Below are positions 11,081 to 23,200 of a stretch of 64,000 nt of DNA, piece after piece. The stretch comes from Hirsutella rhossiliensis. Lineage: Eukaryota > Ascomycota > Sordariomycetes > Hypocreales > Ophiocordycipitaceae. Each line of letters starts with the position of its first letter. Within the stretch, counting starts at the first letter, position 1. The notes below the pieces were generated by a model, which was given only the letters and a program-made list of their open reading frames with translations, had not been told where the DNA came from and ran no database searches. The DNA is taken from assembly GCF_020360975.1 (NCBI RefSeq), contig NW_025408667.1, positions 6,820,001 to 6,884,000 of the forward strand, given 5' to 3'. The position numbers and the translations under genes were made by a program.

Positions 11081-14000
11081 AACGCCTCTCCCTTAGTAAA
11101 CTTAATACTTATAGGATAGTTACTTAAAACTCCTATAACGATATTAGGGCGAAACCCTACCGAAGTCCCTATATACTTAGATACTTATAGTGCCGTTAAC
11201 CTCGTAAATATATACTTTGCCCGATAGTAGGGATTACTATAAGTAGCGCTATTATACCCTAAGTTATTAGGGCTTAATAATAGTAGGGTAAGGGAGTATA
11301 GAGTATAGTTAGTGCCGCTCTAAATAATAGATATAAGGGGCACCGAAAAGACAATTACTTATTTCTATATCGGTACCGATAAGTTAACGCTAAACGATCG
11401 GGTACTAATCCTTTTATTAGTTACTACCTTAGAGGATAAACGTATCTATATTATCTTATAGAAACGATAGTAGTAGTTTAAGCATTAACTAAGTAGCGAA
11501 ACCCTATAGAATCCTTATAGATTCCTTTAGGAATATAAGAACGAAGTAAGGGTATATATAATAGCGCTTAATCCTAAGCTAATCCCGCTACTAGATAAAG
11601 ATAAAGATAAAGGGATTTTATAGGAAGAATAGGCCGAAATCCTACCGACTCTCTACTAGTTTAAAGATACCTTCTCGGCTAATAAATCCGATTTATTACT
11701 AGCTAGAAAGGGAATAGATTACTTAATTAATTTAATCCCTAATACGGAACCTCCTTATAGACCGATTTACCCTCTATCGTAAAGGGAACTCTAAGTATTA
11801 CGCGACTAGATCTAAGACGCGATAAAAAGGAAAATAATCTAGGAGTTAAAGAGCCTAGCTAGGGTACCTATCCTTTTTATTTTAAAAAAGGATAGTACCT
11901 TACGGCTATATATAGACTACCGAGGACTTAACCGGGTTACGTAAAAGAATCGGTACCCTTTACCCCTTATTTCGGAGATTATTAACCGCTATTAAGGAGC
12001 TAAGTATTTTTCTAAGATTAATATATAGAATGCGTATTAATATATTCGAATTTAGGAAGGAGATAAATAGAAGACCGCTTTCTAAACGCGTTATAGATAT
12101 TTCGAATACCTAGTAATACCCTTTAGACTTACTAACGTACTAGCTACGTTTTAGAGCTATATCTATTAAGCGCTCGAGGGGCTTATAGATATAATCTATA
12201 TAGTCTACCTCGATAATATCCTTATATACTCTAAGATAAGAGAAGAATATACTAAATACTTATAATAAGTAATAGAAAGGTTAAGGGCTATAGAGCTCTA
12301 TATAAAACTATTAAAGTATATCTTCTATTAATAGTTAGTCGAGTTCCTTAGGTTTATTTTATCTATCGATAGGGTATCGATAGACCCTCGATAGGTAGAG
12401 GCAATAGCCTAATAGCCTAAACCTATAACCTATTATAATATTTAGGTTTTCCTTAGGTTCTATAATTTTTACCGACGATTTATATATAGGTACTTAAGAG
12501 TTATAGCGCCCCTAACTATATTGCTAAAGGGGAGTAAGAACGGGAAGAAGCTAGGGAGTATAGAGCTAAACCTTACCGAAAGGGTAGCGTTTTAGGCTCT
12601 TAAGGATGCTTTTTAAGGAGCCTTACTCCTCTAATATTACGATCCGGAAAAACGCATTTATATCGAAATAGATATATCGCAATTCGCGATAGTAGGGATT
12701 ATCTCTTAACCTAATAACGAAGGACGTTATTATCCGATCGTATTTTAGTTAAGGAAGTTTACTAGAGCCGAACTTAATTATAGTATTCTAAACTAAGAAC
12801 TCTTTGCTATCGTTAAGTTATTTAAATACTAGCGATATTACGTCGAAGGGGTAGTATATAAAGTAGAGGTATTATCGGACTACTATAACCTCTAGACGTT
12901 TATATACTAGACCTCCCTAAATAGGAGGTAAGTAAGATAGTATATATATTTAGCACTATTCGACTTTACGATTAAGTATCGTATAGGTAAATCTAACCTA
13001 GCGGACGCGCTATCGAGAATACCTAGATATAAGGGCGAGAAGCCCCTGTCTACGGAACTATTACCGGAGCTATAAGCGAAGCTAGCTACTATTAACACCG
13101 TATCTATACGGAGAAATAATAAGGCGTTTTTATAGGTAAAGAGATACTTAACCTTAAGTTAATATAAGCGTAGTAAAGTGCCTTTATATAAGGAAAATGC
13201 ATAAGCTTATCTATAGCGAAACTATAATAATTCGGGCGCGAGACCTAAACGATTAGCCGATTAGGCTAAAGAGAGAGCTAGTTATAAATAGTTACTCTTA
13301 AGGAAGACCGCTAAAGAAGCGGCCTACTATATAAAGGTTTATATAGTAGAAGTTTTAGAACCGTTACTAGAGTTACTAAAACGCACTTAGTCGGTTAACG
13401 TAGCGATTAGTAAGCTAAAAGAGACCGAAGACTTCTCGAAAGGGAAGGGTTTCTAGTTAGTGCGCCTAGATAGACTACTACTATAGAAGGGTCGTATTAT
13501 AGTGCCTCTAGAGGCAGCCTTACGGTAAGAGCTAATATAGCTCTTCTATAACGATCCGTTAGTAGGATACTTTAGCTCCTAACGCACTAGCGAACTACTA
13601 GCAAGGAACTTCTACTAAGATAGAATAACGAAAGACGTAAATAAATACGTCCAGTTATACCTAGTATATTAAGGTATAGTGTCTAGGAGGCATCGCCCCT
13701 ATAGTACTATATAATCGTTACTATATCCTATACGACCGTAGGAAGAATTATTAATAGACTTTACTATAGGTCTGCCTAAAGTATAGTATAATAAACGAGA
13801 CGTTAATACGATCTTAGTAATCGTAGACCGATATACTAAGTATTGCCTCTTCTTTCCTATCTTTAAGATAATAATAGCCCCGGAGCTAGTAGAATTATTC
13901 TATTACTAAGTTAAATTAGTATATAGACCTCTAAAAGGCATTATCTTAGATAGAGGGTCCCTATTTATAAGTAAGTTCTAGTTAGATCTCTATTTTATTT

Positions 14001-14870
14001 TATAAGTAAAACGTAAGCTATTAATAGTATTTTACCCGTAAACTAATAGGCAAATAAAATAAATAAACTAAGCCGTATAGTACTACTTAAGATGCTTTAC
14101 TAACTCGGAATAAACTAATTAAGCGTTACTCCTATATATTGCTTAATTTATATATAATAATATAAAGAACGCGATAACCGGGTTATTACCTAACGAAGCG
14201 TTAATAGGTTACTAACCAAACTTCTATATTAATACCGAGGACGATATTATTTAGAGGGGGGTACCTAAAGTAAGAGTAAGAGTTACTAGGCTATAGGAGC
14301 TACGAAAGAGGCTTAAGGAATACTAGGGAAAGGCTATTAAATCGTAAGCGAAATACTATAATTTAAGGCACTAACCGCTTATACTAAAAGTAGGAGACCT
14401 TATAGTATTATCGATAAAGAACTTACGCCTTATGGGACGAAAAAGAAAACTCTTACCTAAGTATATTAGACCGTTTTAGGTCCTATAAGCTATTAGAAAG
14501 TAAGTATATCGTCTTATACTCCTTAAAAAGTACTTACGCCTCTATAACGTTTTCTATATTAGTCTCTTAGAACTATAGAAGGAGCGTAAAGGCACTTATA
14601 AAGATAGCGAAACCCTACCGATACTAGACTTAGAGGACAACGAAGGCAAATAGGAAGTCTAAGAGATTAAAGACCGAAAGAGATCTAAAGGCGATACCTT
14701 TTTCCTTATTAAATAGAAAGGATAGCTAGCTAAGTATAACTAATAGGTTAAGGCCGAAGATATAGCGAATAGCTAAGACCTTATTAAAGAATATACTGCT
14801 CGCCTAACTAGGAAAAAGAGGCATAAGACTAAGTAAGGTAGGGAAACCTACTAGTATAGGGAGACGCTAT
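11080..14870 (+). pseudogene. Inner G2 pol remnant (protease-RT-RNase H-integrase-chromodomain)
   Basis: A long + strand frame broken mainly by TAG/TAA. A protease-like LDT..AVNLVN tract lies near 11180. RT runs about 11700-12400 with PILFIPKKD, YRGLNRVT, RYPLPLI and the active box at 12206-12217 reading Tyr-Leu-Asp-Asn, the second catalytic Asp lost by G-to-A. RNase H runs about 12560-12990 (ending DALSRIPRY-like). Integrase runs about 13480-14160 with LLIDFTIGLP, VDRYTKY, LDRGSLFIS and a YNNIKN tract. A chromodomain follows near 14640-14830 (DTFFLIK.KG, then AEDIANSQDLIKEYTARL). The whole is a typical chromovirus pol, dead through RIP. Confidence 0.82.
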
Positions 14871-15109
14871 TAAATTAGTAATAAATCCCTACTAAATCGC
14901 TACCGACTTATTAATATATCGGTACGCTTAAATATCTTATAACTATATATAAAATAGTAAAATAGGAGAATAGGGGAAAACTATCTATACTACCTATTAA
15001 ATATTATTAAGGAAAATAAAACTAAACCGTAACTCTATCGAGACCCTAACGATAAAGGAGAGAAGGATAGTCGTAACTAAATAAAAGAAAGATAAGACCT
15101 ATCTATTAC

Positions 15110-16675
15110 TTCCGACTACCCCTCTTCTTTGCCGGCGTAGCGGGAACTAACTAAGGCGCCCCCTCTGCTATACCGAATACCTCTAAAAACACTAGAACTA
15201 CCCTATCCTCCGCTCCTTCCTTATCCTCCGCGTCGAGACCTATCTCTATTAGTACGGCACTTACCTCGGCCTTAGTAAATAGTAAGGCGTGCTACTAAGA
15301 AGTATAGCCTATATCGCCGTCGATAAGGTAGAGTTTTAACCGGGATTCCTAGGCCCGGTACTCCGGGCTTATACGGGCGATATCGAATAGGGGCGCGGGG
15401 TTAAGGCGAATAATAAGCTCGCGGCGCTTATTAATTAGCGTGCGGTAGTCGGCACGCTCGACCTAGTATATCGTTAGGCGGTCGCTAATAAAAGGGTCGG
15501 ATAAAACTTACGATAGTAGACTTCTATATACCTATGGTCTTAAAGGACTTACGATAGGCCGTCTTAGTAGCGTCGAAAGCCTCGGCTAAATACTATACCG
15601 TAATAGCGAGACGGCGCCGATTAGCCTCCTCGAAAACGAGCACGCCCGCGTCCGAGCTATCGTCCTCGGTATCCTCGTTACCGGTCTTTAGCTTATTAAG
15701 CTCGCGTAGGTGCTTAACGATAGCGACTATATCGGCCCGGTTACTAGATATAAGAGTAGCGGCCTTAAGAAGGATTAGCTTATTAATCGTAATATTTAAA
15801 GTTAAGGGGAAACTTACTTAGTTATAGGTCGCGGCACGTTTATAGCACTACTTATAGCGCGTCGAGGAAACCCCTAAGAAAATATAGCTAATCGAGAGCA
15901 CCTTAATAAGCTTAGGCTCGGTCGTACTATACTCCTTAACGACCGTCCTAAAATAATATATATACTAGAGCTTATAAGGGATAACCCTATAGGCCTTAAC
16001 TAGGCGGGCTTTAGCCTTAGATTAGGTACGCTTCTTTATAGGAGCGCGACCGCCTCGTGCCGCCGCCTAGGTGCCCTCGTCTCCGGCGCCGCTATTCTTA
16101 GGTTCGTTGGTAGGAGGAGTCGGATCGTAGCTATCTCCGTTATTACCGTTATTATTATCTTAGCCCTCGTTCGGCTAGGTATCGGGATAGTCTTAGCCCT
16201 CGTTTAGCTAGGCCTCGTCGTTAATATCGGCCTACTTATTCTAAGGAGTAGCCTAGGCGATAATCTCTTATTAGCTAGAGCCGCCCTATCGAGACGGAGT
16301 AGCCGGGTTATCGGCACTTACCTAGGAGCGCCTAGGCACGATCTCCTCGCTAGTATTAGTATCGCTAATAGGAGTAATAGACTTATAAGTTTCTAGGCCT
16401 ATAGAGGTAGGCTTATCGGTAGTCGGAGTCGGGGCACTTAGCGGGGTAACGGGGGCACGACCCTCGCTAACGTTAGGTCCTAGACTAAAAGTCTCCTAGG
16501 ACTAGGATTCCCCTATGCCTTTCTTAGCTTTCTTTACTAAGGGGGAACTAGCGTCGCTACGAGACTTCTAGGCCGATCGCTTACGCTTCGAGGGCGAACC
16601 CGCCGCTACCTACTCCCGTATACGGCGTAAGAAATCGGCGTTATAGTTCTTTATCTTTTTTAGCGTAGAAGGCAT
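15110..16675 (-). pseudogene. Antisense ORF in the 3' region of inner G2 (about 520 codons)
   Basis: Starting at a preserved minus-strand ATG (16675-16673), one frame runs about 520 codons without frameshift; all of its roughly thirty stops are TAG or TAA. The N-terminal third is Ser/Thr/Pro-rich with basic clusters (SKRKRS, KKAKK) resembling nuclear localisation signals, then Asn/Gly/Glu/Asp-rich low complexity, then a second basic cluster (KAKARLVKAYR) leading into a more ordered region with LRELNKLK and FEEANRRRLAI. It sits between the chromodomain and the 3' LTR, opposite to gag-pol, and starts about 380 bp from that LTR. The outer G2 has the same ORF at 50930-52487. Antisense ORFs are known in some plant Gypsy lineages; I recognise no family here. 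Confidence 0.6.
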
Positions 16676-17056
16676 TATCGTTAATAAATCGTCGATAAAA
16701 AGTAATAAAAAAGGGTATAAGGGATTAATAAAAAAAGGCATAAAACTCTATAGTAATCGTAAGCGGAAGAGTTAAAGAAGAAAAGAAAATAGAAGAAGTA
16801 GGAGATATATACGCACGCTCTTTATATTATAGTTACGCGGCCGATATATAGGTAATACTATAACGGTTGCTCGGCGGCAACCGCTAGTATAATAACTATT
16901 AACGTTATAGAGCGTAGACTAACGTATACTTATATAGGCGTATACGCGCGATATATAACCGAAACTATCTCTCTTCTTAACCGAATATATATAGCGTAGC
17001 GAAAGTAATATATATTAAAGATATAGCCGAGACGTCTATATAGGAGGGGAGATAAT
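16676..17056. promoter_or_regulatory. Spacer between antisense ORF start and 3' LTR
   Basis: About 380 bp with no ORF. It holds the inverted pair AACGGTTGC / GCAACCG with a short loop (about 16862-16883), several ATATAT stretches, and a purine tract beside the LTR. It could contain the leader or promoter of the antisense ORF; this is inference from position only. Confidence 0.3.
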
Positions 17057-17313
17057 TATAAGAGCGCTACTAGGAGGTACGGGCTAATAAAGCACTCGGG
17101 TACGTAGTATTAATATATCGGTAGGGTATCGGCAGGGAATCGTGCTTACCCTGCTTGTATATTATAGACTACTCGCTACTCCGACTAAAGAGGAGAAATC
17201 CCTTTTCTCGTAAGCTTTAGTCTTACGACGAGGAGAATATAATATATATAGCGTAGTACCTCTAGCTATCTCTACTACCTAACTAATAGTACTATAATAC
17301 GTGTTCCCTTATA
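17057..17313 (+). repeat. 3' LTR of inner G2
   Basis: 257 bp direct repeat of 9505-9761, followed by the CCTTT duplication at 17314-17318. Confidence 0.92.
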
Positions 17314-17318
17314 CCTTT

Positions 17319-18360
17319 CTAGCTAACGAGGTATTCTATATAAGCGGTCCCTTAGCTATATCTATAAGTTCTAGTATTAAGGATTCTTTCGACTTCTTAG
17401 TAGTTAGTATTAGGTTTTAGGCTGGGTCGGGCGTTTAGTTATTTAGCTAGCTATAGTTACGCGATAGAAATAATGTTATAGATATTTAAGGATCTAGCTA
17501 GGTTAAGGCGGTAGGCTAGAGAGCCGATTTACTTAAGGACTTTAAACGGTCTTATATAGCGTTCCTTTAACTTTACTACCTATCCGTCGGCTACGCTATA
17601 TCCTTTCCCTAGCTAGAGCTATACCTAGTCTCTAAGCTTAAACTTTAGTACTCGGTATTTCGCGTTATACCGCTTTTTTATTCCTACCTAGGCTAGAGCT
17701 ATTAAGATCCTAGCCTAGTCTTAGAGTATCTCCCTATCTATCTATAAGGGGCCTTTTTTAAGGTATCGCCTACTATCGTCTATCTATATCTTAGTTAGTA
17801 GCTCGCTTAGAGAGGTACCGATTACTAAGGAGTAAGAGTTATTAAGGGTAAATTAAAGTAGTAGTAACGCGTCGACCTATCGATAGGATAGGAAGTTAGT
17901 CGTAAAGAACTAAAGCGCGGTTTTAACTACTTAGTTACGTCGTTCCGATAAGCTATTAGTCTAGAGATACTAAGCCGTAAATATTAGTAACTTAGACCTA
18001 TACGCTATCTATAGTCCTTTTTAGAACGCTAAAAGGAACTTAGGGTCTTAGTTAAAGATAATCTAAGCGGGAATCCCTTAGTTATAGTATATTAACTTAG
18101 TAAATAGTACCTTAGCTTAGTCTTTTACGGTAAACTAGTTATAGCCTAAGATAAGGAGCCTTATTTTCGAGAACTTATTAGTTACCGTTAGTAGTATATT
18201 ATAGTAGACCCCGATAAGTAGTATTTATAGAGTTTAGTTTACGGGGACGTCTAAGAGTCCTATAACGAAATCTATAGCGATTATATAAAAAGGTAAGGCT
18301 AGGGACGTAATTAAGACTAACTTACTAAGGGCCTTTAACCGGTTAGTTTAGTTCTTATAG
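17319..18360 (-). pseudogene. G3 integrase core, GPY/F region and start of chromodomain
   Basis: Minus strand. From 18360 down: a retroviral-type integrase core with an IDFVIGL tract (first catalytic Asp), TVTNKFSK, PKFLLAF and TNSLSER-like stretches (about 18290-17870). A C-terminal region with VLKFKLRDQV and ERYIRPFKVLK follows near 17690-17540 (GPY/F module), then a linker and EYLV..KG of the chromodomain, which is cut by inner G2. The N-terminal zinc-binding side is cut by the RIPped Fot1/pogo-type transposon at 18361. TAG/TAA codons are numerous. Confidence 0.7.
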
Positions 18361-18362
18361 TA

Positions 18363-18400
18363 AGTTAGCACCCCTAGCTTCCGGCACCCCTTACTTTTAG
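18363..18400 (+). repeat. Left terminal inverted repeat of the RIPped Fot1/pogo element
   Basis: Inverted copy of 20178-20215. It contains a repeated CGGCACC-like module also seen, in other wording, in the ends of the second Fot1/pogo element; such modules are usually transposase-binding sites. Confidence 0.85.
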
Positions 18401-18549
18401 TACCCTTTATAGTGCTAAGGTAAGTATATTCTAAACGTAATTAAAGCCGTATTTTAATATTATAATAATTAAATTTAGTGTTTCTAGCTACTCTAGCTGC
18501 TAGCTATTATAAAGAGCTTTAAATCCTACGTTTTAATTAGTTATAGCGG

Positions 18550-20071
18550 CGGTAGCCGGCTTAAGCGTACGCTTAAGCTATTTCTTTGTCTTTATAACTT
18601 ATTTAATCTATATAAACCGCCTATTAAGGTCCTAAGGGACCTTTTTTTATTTTTAAGGCTATAGACGATATAATTAATACTTTAGCTACTATATTTAAAG
18701 TTAGGAGGCTATAAGCTGCTAATTTTACTTATTAAGGCTATAGCTAACCTTATTAAAGAGTAGTCGGATCGTACGGTTAACTTAACCGCGGTTTTCTAGC
18801 CCTATAATAAGGCGACGGACTTCTTATAATCGTTTAGGCGTTTTAAGGGCATTATAAATAGCTAGGGTACTAGAATTCTTTCTTTTTAACGGCGTTAACG
18901 GCGTTAACGGCTACGGTAAGACGAACTAGCTTAGTAAGGGCTTTACTATATTAACTAGCTATAGTCCTAACCTACGCTACCCGCCCTTAATATTCTTTTT
19001 AGTGAGACCGGCTTACCGGGCCTAATAATATACTTAGAGGAAGGTAGCCTTACTAATTAGCGCTATATTATCGAAAGATACGATTTTTTCGAGTTAACGT
19101 TAGTAGGCAGCCTTAATCGGCGAGAAAACTAAGATATTAAGAGGTTAGAGGACGTAGGAGGAGTATACTAGTAAAAAAAGAAGATAAATACGATTCTTAA
19201 AGTATTTATATATAAAATCGTCGGTCTAATAGCTCCCGTAGCTATTAACGATAAGGAGAACGTTCCCTTATAAGTAGCGCCTTATTTAGGGGATAAATAC
19301 CTACTTAAGCTATTAAATAGCGATAGAATCGCTTGTTTAGCCCTTTAGGGAAGTAACGAAGTCCTAATCCTTTAGAAAATTAAGTTCGTTAGGGAACTAT
19401 TACTATTAAAGGTCCTAGCCCTTAAAGATTATAAGGGGGGTTAAGGCCTAGCCCGTTATAGAGACGTATTCGACGATTATAGTTTAATAACGCGATCTAA
19501 GCCGCTTCTTAATAGCCTCCTTCTTCTCTAAGCTCCCTAGTACTAGCCCGTTATAGCTAAGGCCCTCGAGGATGCCTATTTCGTCTATATTAAAGCGTGA
19601 TTCTAGTAGGATTACCTATATAGCCGGCAGCTTAAGTAATTAAAACTATTCCTTAATCCCGCTAATAAAGGCGCCGTTAATACGGGCAGAATTAAGAGAT
19701 TTACCTTTAATCGTGCTAATCTCTAGGTTTTAGGCTAAAAAGCTCGAAACCTAGTATTTTCTAAGCGGGCGGGGGTCTTTACTAGCTACGATAATATAGC
19801 CGGCGAATTCCCTAAGTTAATAATACGTTAGAGGTAGCCTAAGGGCCGCTTAAGTAAGAACCTATTTATAGAGGTGTTTTTCCTGCTCTCGACTAAGCCT
19901 TTAAGATGCCTCTTTTGCCTCCTTTATAGGTAGGGCTCCTTTAAGACGCGTCTAAAGGGTTATTCTTAGAATACCCTACTTATAACTAGCTTAGAGCTAA
20001 GGTATACTATTATTAATAGCTTCGAGCGCTTCTTAAAGCTGGTTTTTAGTATATTTAGAAAGATAAGGCAT
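18550..20071 (-). pseudogene. Fot1/pogo-type transposase, RIP-killed
   Basis: Minus strand from an ATG at 20071-20069. In order: a Psq-type helix-turn-helix start (KYTKN.L.EALEAI), a CENP-B-like DNA-binding region (REFAGYI, then SSFLA.NLEI), then the DDE catalytic domain. The first catalytic Asp is kept (NIDEIGILEGL, codon 19583-19585). The second reads Asn in IVNSYGSY (codon 19254-19256) where DGHGSH is usual, and the third reads Asn in LQPLNILVF (19136-19138) where LQPLDLSVF is usual. Both are C-to-T changes on the other strand, the RIP type. Many TAG/TAA codons accompany them. Length is close to the usual 500 or so residues. Confidence 0.8.
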
Positions 20072-20177
20072 CGCTAATTCGAATAATATTTATTTTATGA
20101 TTATTAAATAAGAAATATATAAGAAAACGCGGTTACGATATAGTAGGTAGTTAATGCGATAGTAATATAGGGAGGTG

Positions 20178-20215
20178 CCGGAAGTAAGGGGTGCCGGAAG
20201 CTAGGGGTGCTAACT
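20178..20215 (-). repeat. Right terminal inverted repeat of the RIPped Fot1/pogo element
   Basis: Inverted copy of the left end, adjacent to the TA at 20216-20217. Just inside it, GTGCCGGAAG is repeated, giving a subterminal duplication. Confidence 0.85.
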
Positions 20216-20217
20216 TA

Positions 20218-23200
20218 AGCGTTGCACTTATCGATAAAGCTATCGATAAGTTTCTTAAGGCTAGTAATAGCGAACGTAGAGGATAATTCCTCTTATATCC
20301 TTCGCCGTCTAAGGTAAAATTTATATATATAGTCGTTAGCGATAATTTCCTTAGCGTAAATAATAAGGATATAGAGCCGATAACGACCTTTAGACTTAAC
20401 TAGGTAAAGTAACCTATCCCGCTAAACGAATAAGAGACCGACCTAGGACTTATTGTTTTTAAGCTATTTTAGTATACCGGCCTACCTAGGCTCTTCTACG
20501 TATACTCCCTAGATCTTCTAGCGTAAGTTAGGTCGGATAAAGGATTCTATAACTATATATATATATTTAACCGGCGCTTTATCTTTTTAAATACGGTCTA
20601 ATTCCCTAGGTTTATATTTCCTAGGTATTATAGATAGTAGTCGAGATAGTATATCGGTAAGGATATTTACGGTTCTAGGAATATAGTAGACCTCTAAGGG
20701 AAACTAGCTAAGGTACTATAAAGCGAGCACGAGCCGATTATTAGTCTTTATACTAATAGTAAATAGCGATATTTACTTTAAGATTACGCTTATAATAGCG
20801 TAGTTAGTTAGTATAACGACCTTTAGTAGTAAGGTAAAGATAATATATAACTAGAGCTTCCGATATACCTAAGAAAGATAAGCGACTTTAAGTTTAGTAG
20901 GCTAGTATCTAGGTTCTCCGCCGGTTAAGCGTTTACTAAGGTAAAGGATTAGCTAGATGCTCGTCTAAGGCGGGGTCCTTCCTAGGTTCTAGTCTACCCT
21001 TAGTACGAGGTAGAAGGCTACTACTATAAAGCCTAGCTCGCGGCTAGCGTTAATTTATAGGAATAATAGCTATCGTAAGTCGAAATAGTATAGCTACGTT
21101 ATTTCTATAAGAGCGTTCGTAATATCTTAGAAGGCCTATTCCTCTATTAAGGAAGGTTAGTACGTTATCTTAGAGGTATATTTATTCCTTGCCGGTCCTT
21201 TAGGCAGCGCTTAACTATCCTATGCTTCCTTAAGTATCGCCGTTTTCTAAACCTAGAGCGCCTCTACCCTTTAAGAGAAGTAGGCTACTAAGTACTATAG
21301 CTAGTTAACTAAGCCGAGCTACTTTTCTAGTACTTATAGGGTATTTAGAAACTCTATATCTTATAATACCTATACTTATTCTTCGGTGTTTATTAGGCTA
21401 ATACTATTAACTCGAAATCTTAATAGTTCTATAGATAGGTAACCTAGGAATAATTTCGATCTAGCTAGGGCTAGGTTATAGTCTACGAAGAGTTAAAAGA
21501 TAGCCTAGAGGTAATAAATATAGTTGTCTTTTATATCTAAGTATATTACGATATTATTAGTATACTTAAAGGAATATTCTATATATTCTTAGAGGATTTA
21601 GTTTATAAATCTTTAGATATATATAGGTAAGTTCTTATATCTTATTAAGGCTACCGTTAGTCGTTTTAATCCTTTATAGCTAATTACCGTAAACCTTTCC
21701 CAATGCTCCTTATAGATAAGGAACTAATAAAAGAAAGACTAAGCGTTTATAGCGGAAATAAAGCGTTTCCTTTATAGCTTTTAGATTATATCTCCCTAAA
21801 GCGGTATTAGGTAGGCATCTAAGATAGCTACGCTATTAAGAGCGCGTAGGTCTACTACTATTTAGCCCTTTTTATTACTATATATAGTTTTCTAGACTAT
21901 AAATATAAGGTAAGCGAACGGGGTTACCTTTATAGCTTATTCTATATACCCCTTTTAGTATAGGTCCTCGTAGGTTTAATCGATTAGTACCTTATCCTTC
22001 TAGCTAAGCGGGTAAGCCCTAGACGCTAGTTTATATAGGTGCTAATTTTCTATTAGTAGAATACGTATATAGTAGTCTAGGTAGACCTTAATAGTACCTT
22101 AGTCCTTTTATAGGGTTAGGAAGGAGGCGACTATATATTAGATCTTTTCTATAAATATAAGGTTCTAATTATAGATTTTAACGTCCTCTAAAGTAGTTAT
22201 TTCTAGGAGGCTATAGTCTTATAAAATCCCGATCTTATAGTTTAGAGTCTATCTATATATTTATAGAGGGAGTTCCCCTTTAGTAGACTTAGGGCTCCCT
22301 TCCTCTAGGGTTTTTACCGATAGGTTAGTAACTTAGTATAGGTCGCTATATTCTATAGTTTTACGTATAGCTAGCTCTTTAGTCGGAGTTACCTTAGCTA
22401 GGGTTTCCTTAGGTAGGTCGATCTATAAGAACTATATTTTGTCGCTAAGGTCTACTAGCGTCCTTAAGTACTATCCCTTTTTAAATCTAACGCGGCGAGC
22501 GGTAGTATTAACCGCTATAACTAGATTTATACCTTAGATTAGGTTATAGGCTAATAATAGGTCTCTCGGAAAGAATACTAGGTTACGATCTCTTAGTACG
22601 TCCTTAATCTACGCTAGTAAGCGTTCTATCCTATATATAAGGACGTCGACGTCGGCTTAGTATATAACCTAATAATAGATCGCGTAGCCCTATTAGGTTA
22701 AGCGAGCTATAACTATTAGGTTACTATATAAGCTAATAGATATTATTCCCTTAGAATTTAAGATATTAACTTTATTTAGTACTAAGAAATCTTATTTAAG
22801 TAATAATCCTATAGATAGGGTCTAGACTACCTAGGCGCCGATAGTAAACTATCTAACCTTAAATCCTATTCCCTATTTCCCTAGGATATATATTATTAAG
22901 GTCGCTTAACCCTTAGTTTAGCTTTTCCTTATACTAGATAGTAGGACCTACTAGGTTATATTAAGGGTTATATCGTTAAAGTAGTTAAGCTAGTCTTCCT
23001 TAATTATAGAGCGGGCTATACTAAAGTCTATATATACGTTTAATAGCTAGTCCGGGCCTTTAGTTCCGAAGATAGATATCTAAGCGTACGTAAACTAAGA
23101 CGGCTTTAATAGATCTAATATTTTAGTTTATAGCGCCGCTCTTATAGTTAGCTAGTTCCTTAGTATTCTAGGCGAACGGCTCGGTCTTATAGGTTCTAGT

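Larger units (their letters stand above)
9505..17313 (+). mobile_element. Inner G2: full-length chromovirus with perfect target duplication
   Basis: 7809 bp. LTRs of 257 bp at 9505-9761 and 17057-17313, flanked by CCTTT (9500-9504 and 17314-17318) in the G3 chromodomain. Internal order on +: gag, protease, RT, RNase H, integrase, chromodomain, then a long 3' region with an antisense ORF. A purine tract (GGAGGGGAGA) precedes the 3' LTR. It is the least degraded complete Gypsy element of the window and the best template for reading the others. Confidence 0.92.
18363..20215 (-). mobile_element. RIP-mutated Fot1/pogo-type DNA transposon
   Basis: 1853 bp. Terminal inverted repeats begin AGTTAGCACCCCTAGCTT on each strand and match for about 37 bp, then weakly for a further 10 bp where one side reads CCGGCACC and the other its RIPped form TTAGTACC. 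It is flanked by TA on both sides (18361-18362 and 20216-20217), as expected for the Tc1/mariner superfamily. It is inserted in the integrase N-terminal region of G3. One transposase remnant fills the interior. Confidence 0.85.

Noticed and set aside
11589..11612. Short GATAAA tandem repeat
   Set aside because: It is a Lys/Asp-rich linker within the G2 pol remnant, also present in outer G2; no separate feature.
12907..13098. 63-codon open frame on the minus strand
   Set aside because: It lies antisense to the RNase H end and linker of inner G2 pol; no independent coding signal and not open in outer G2.
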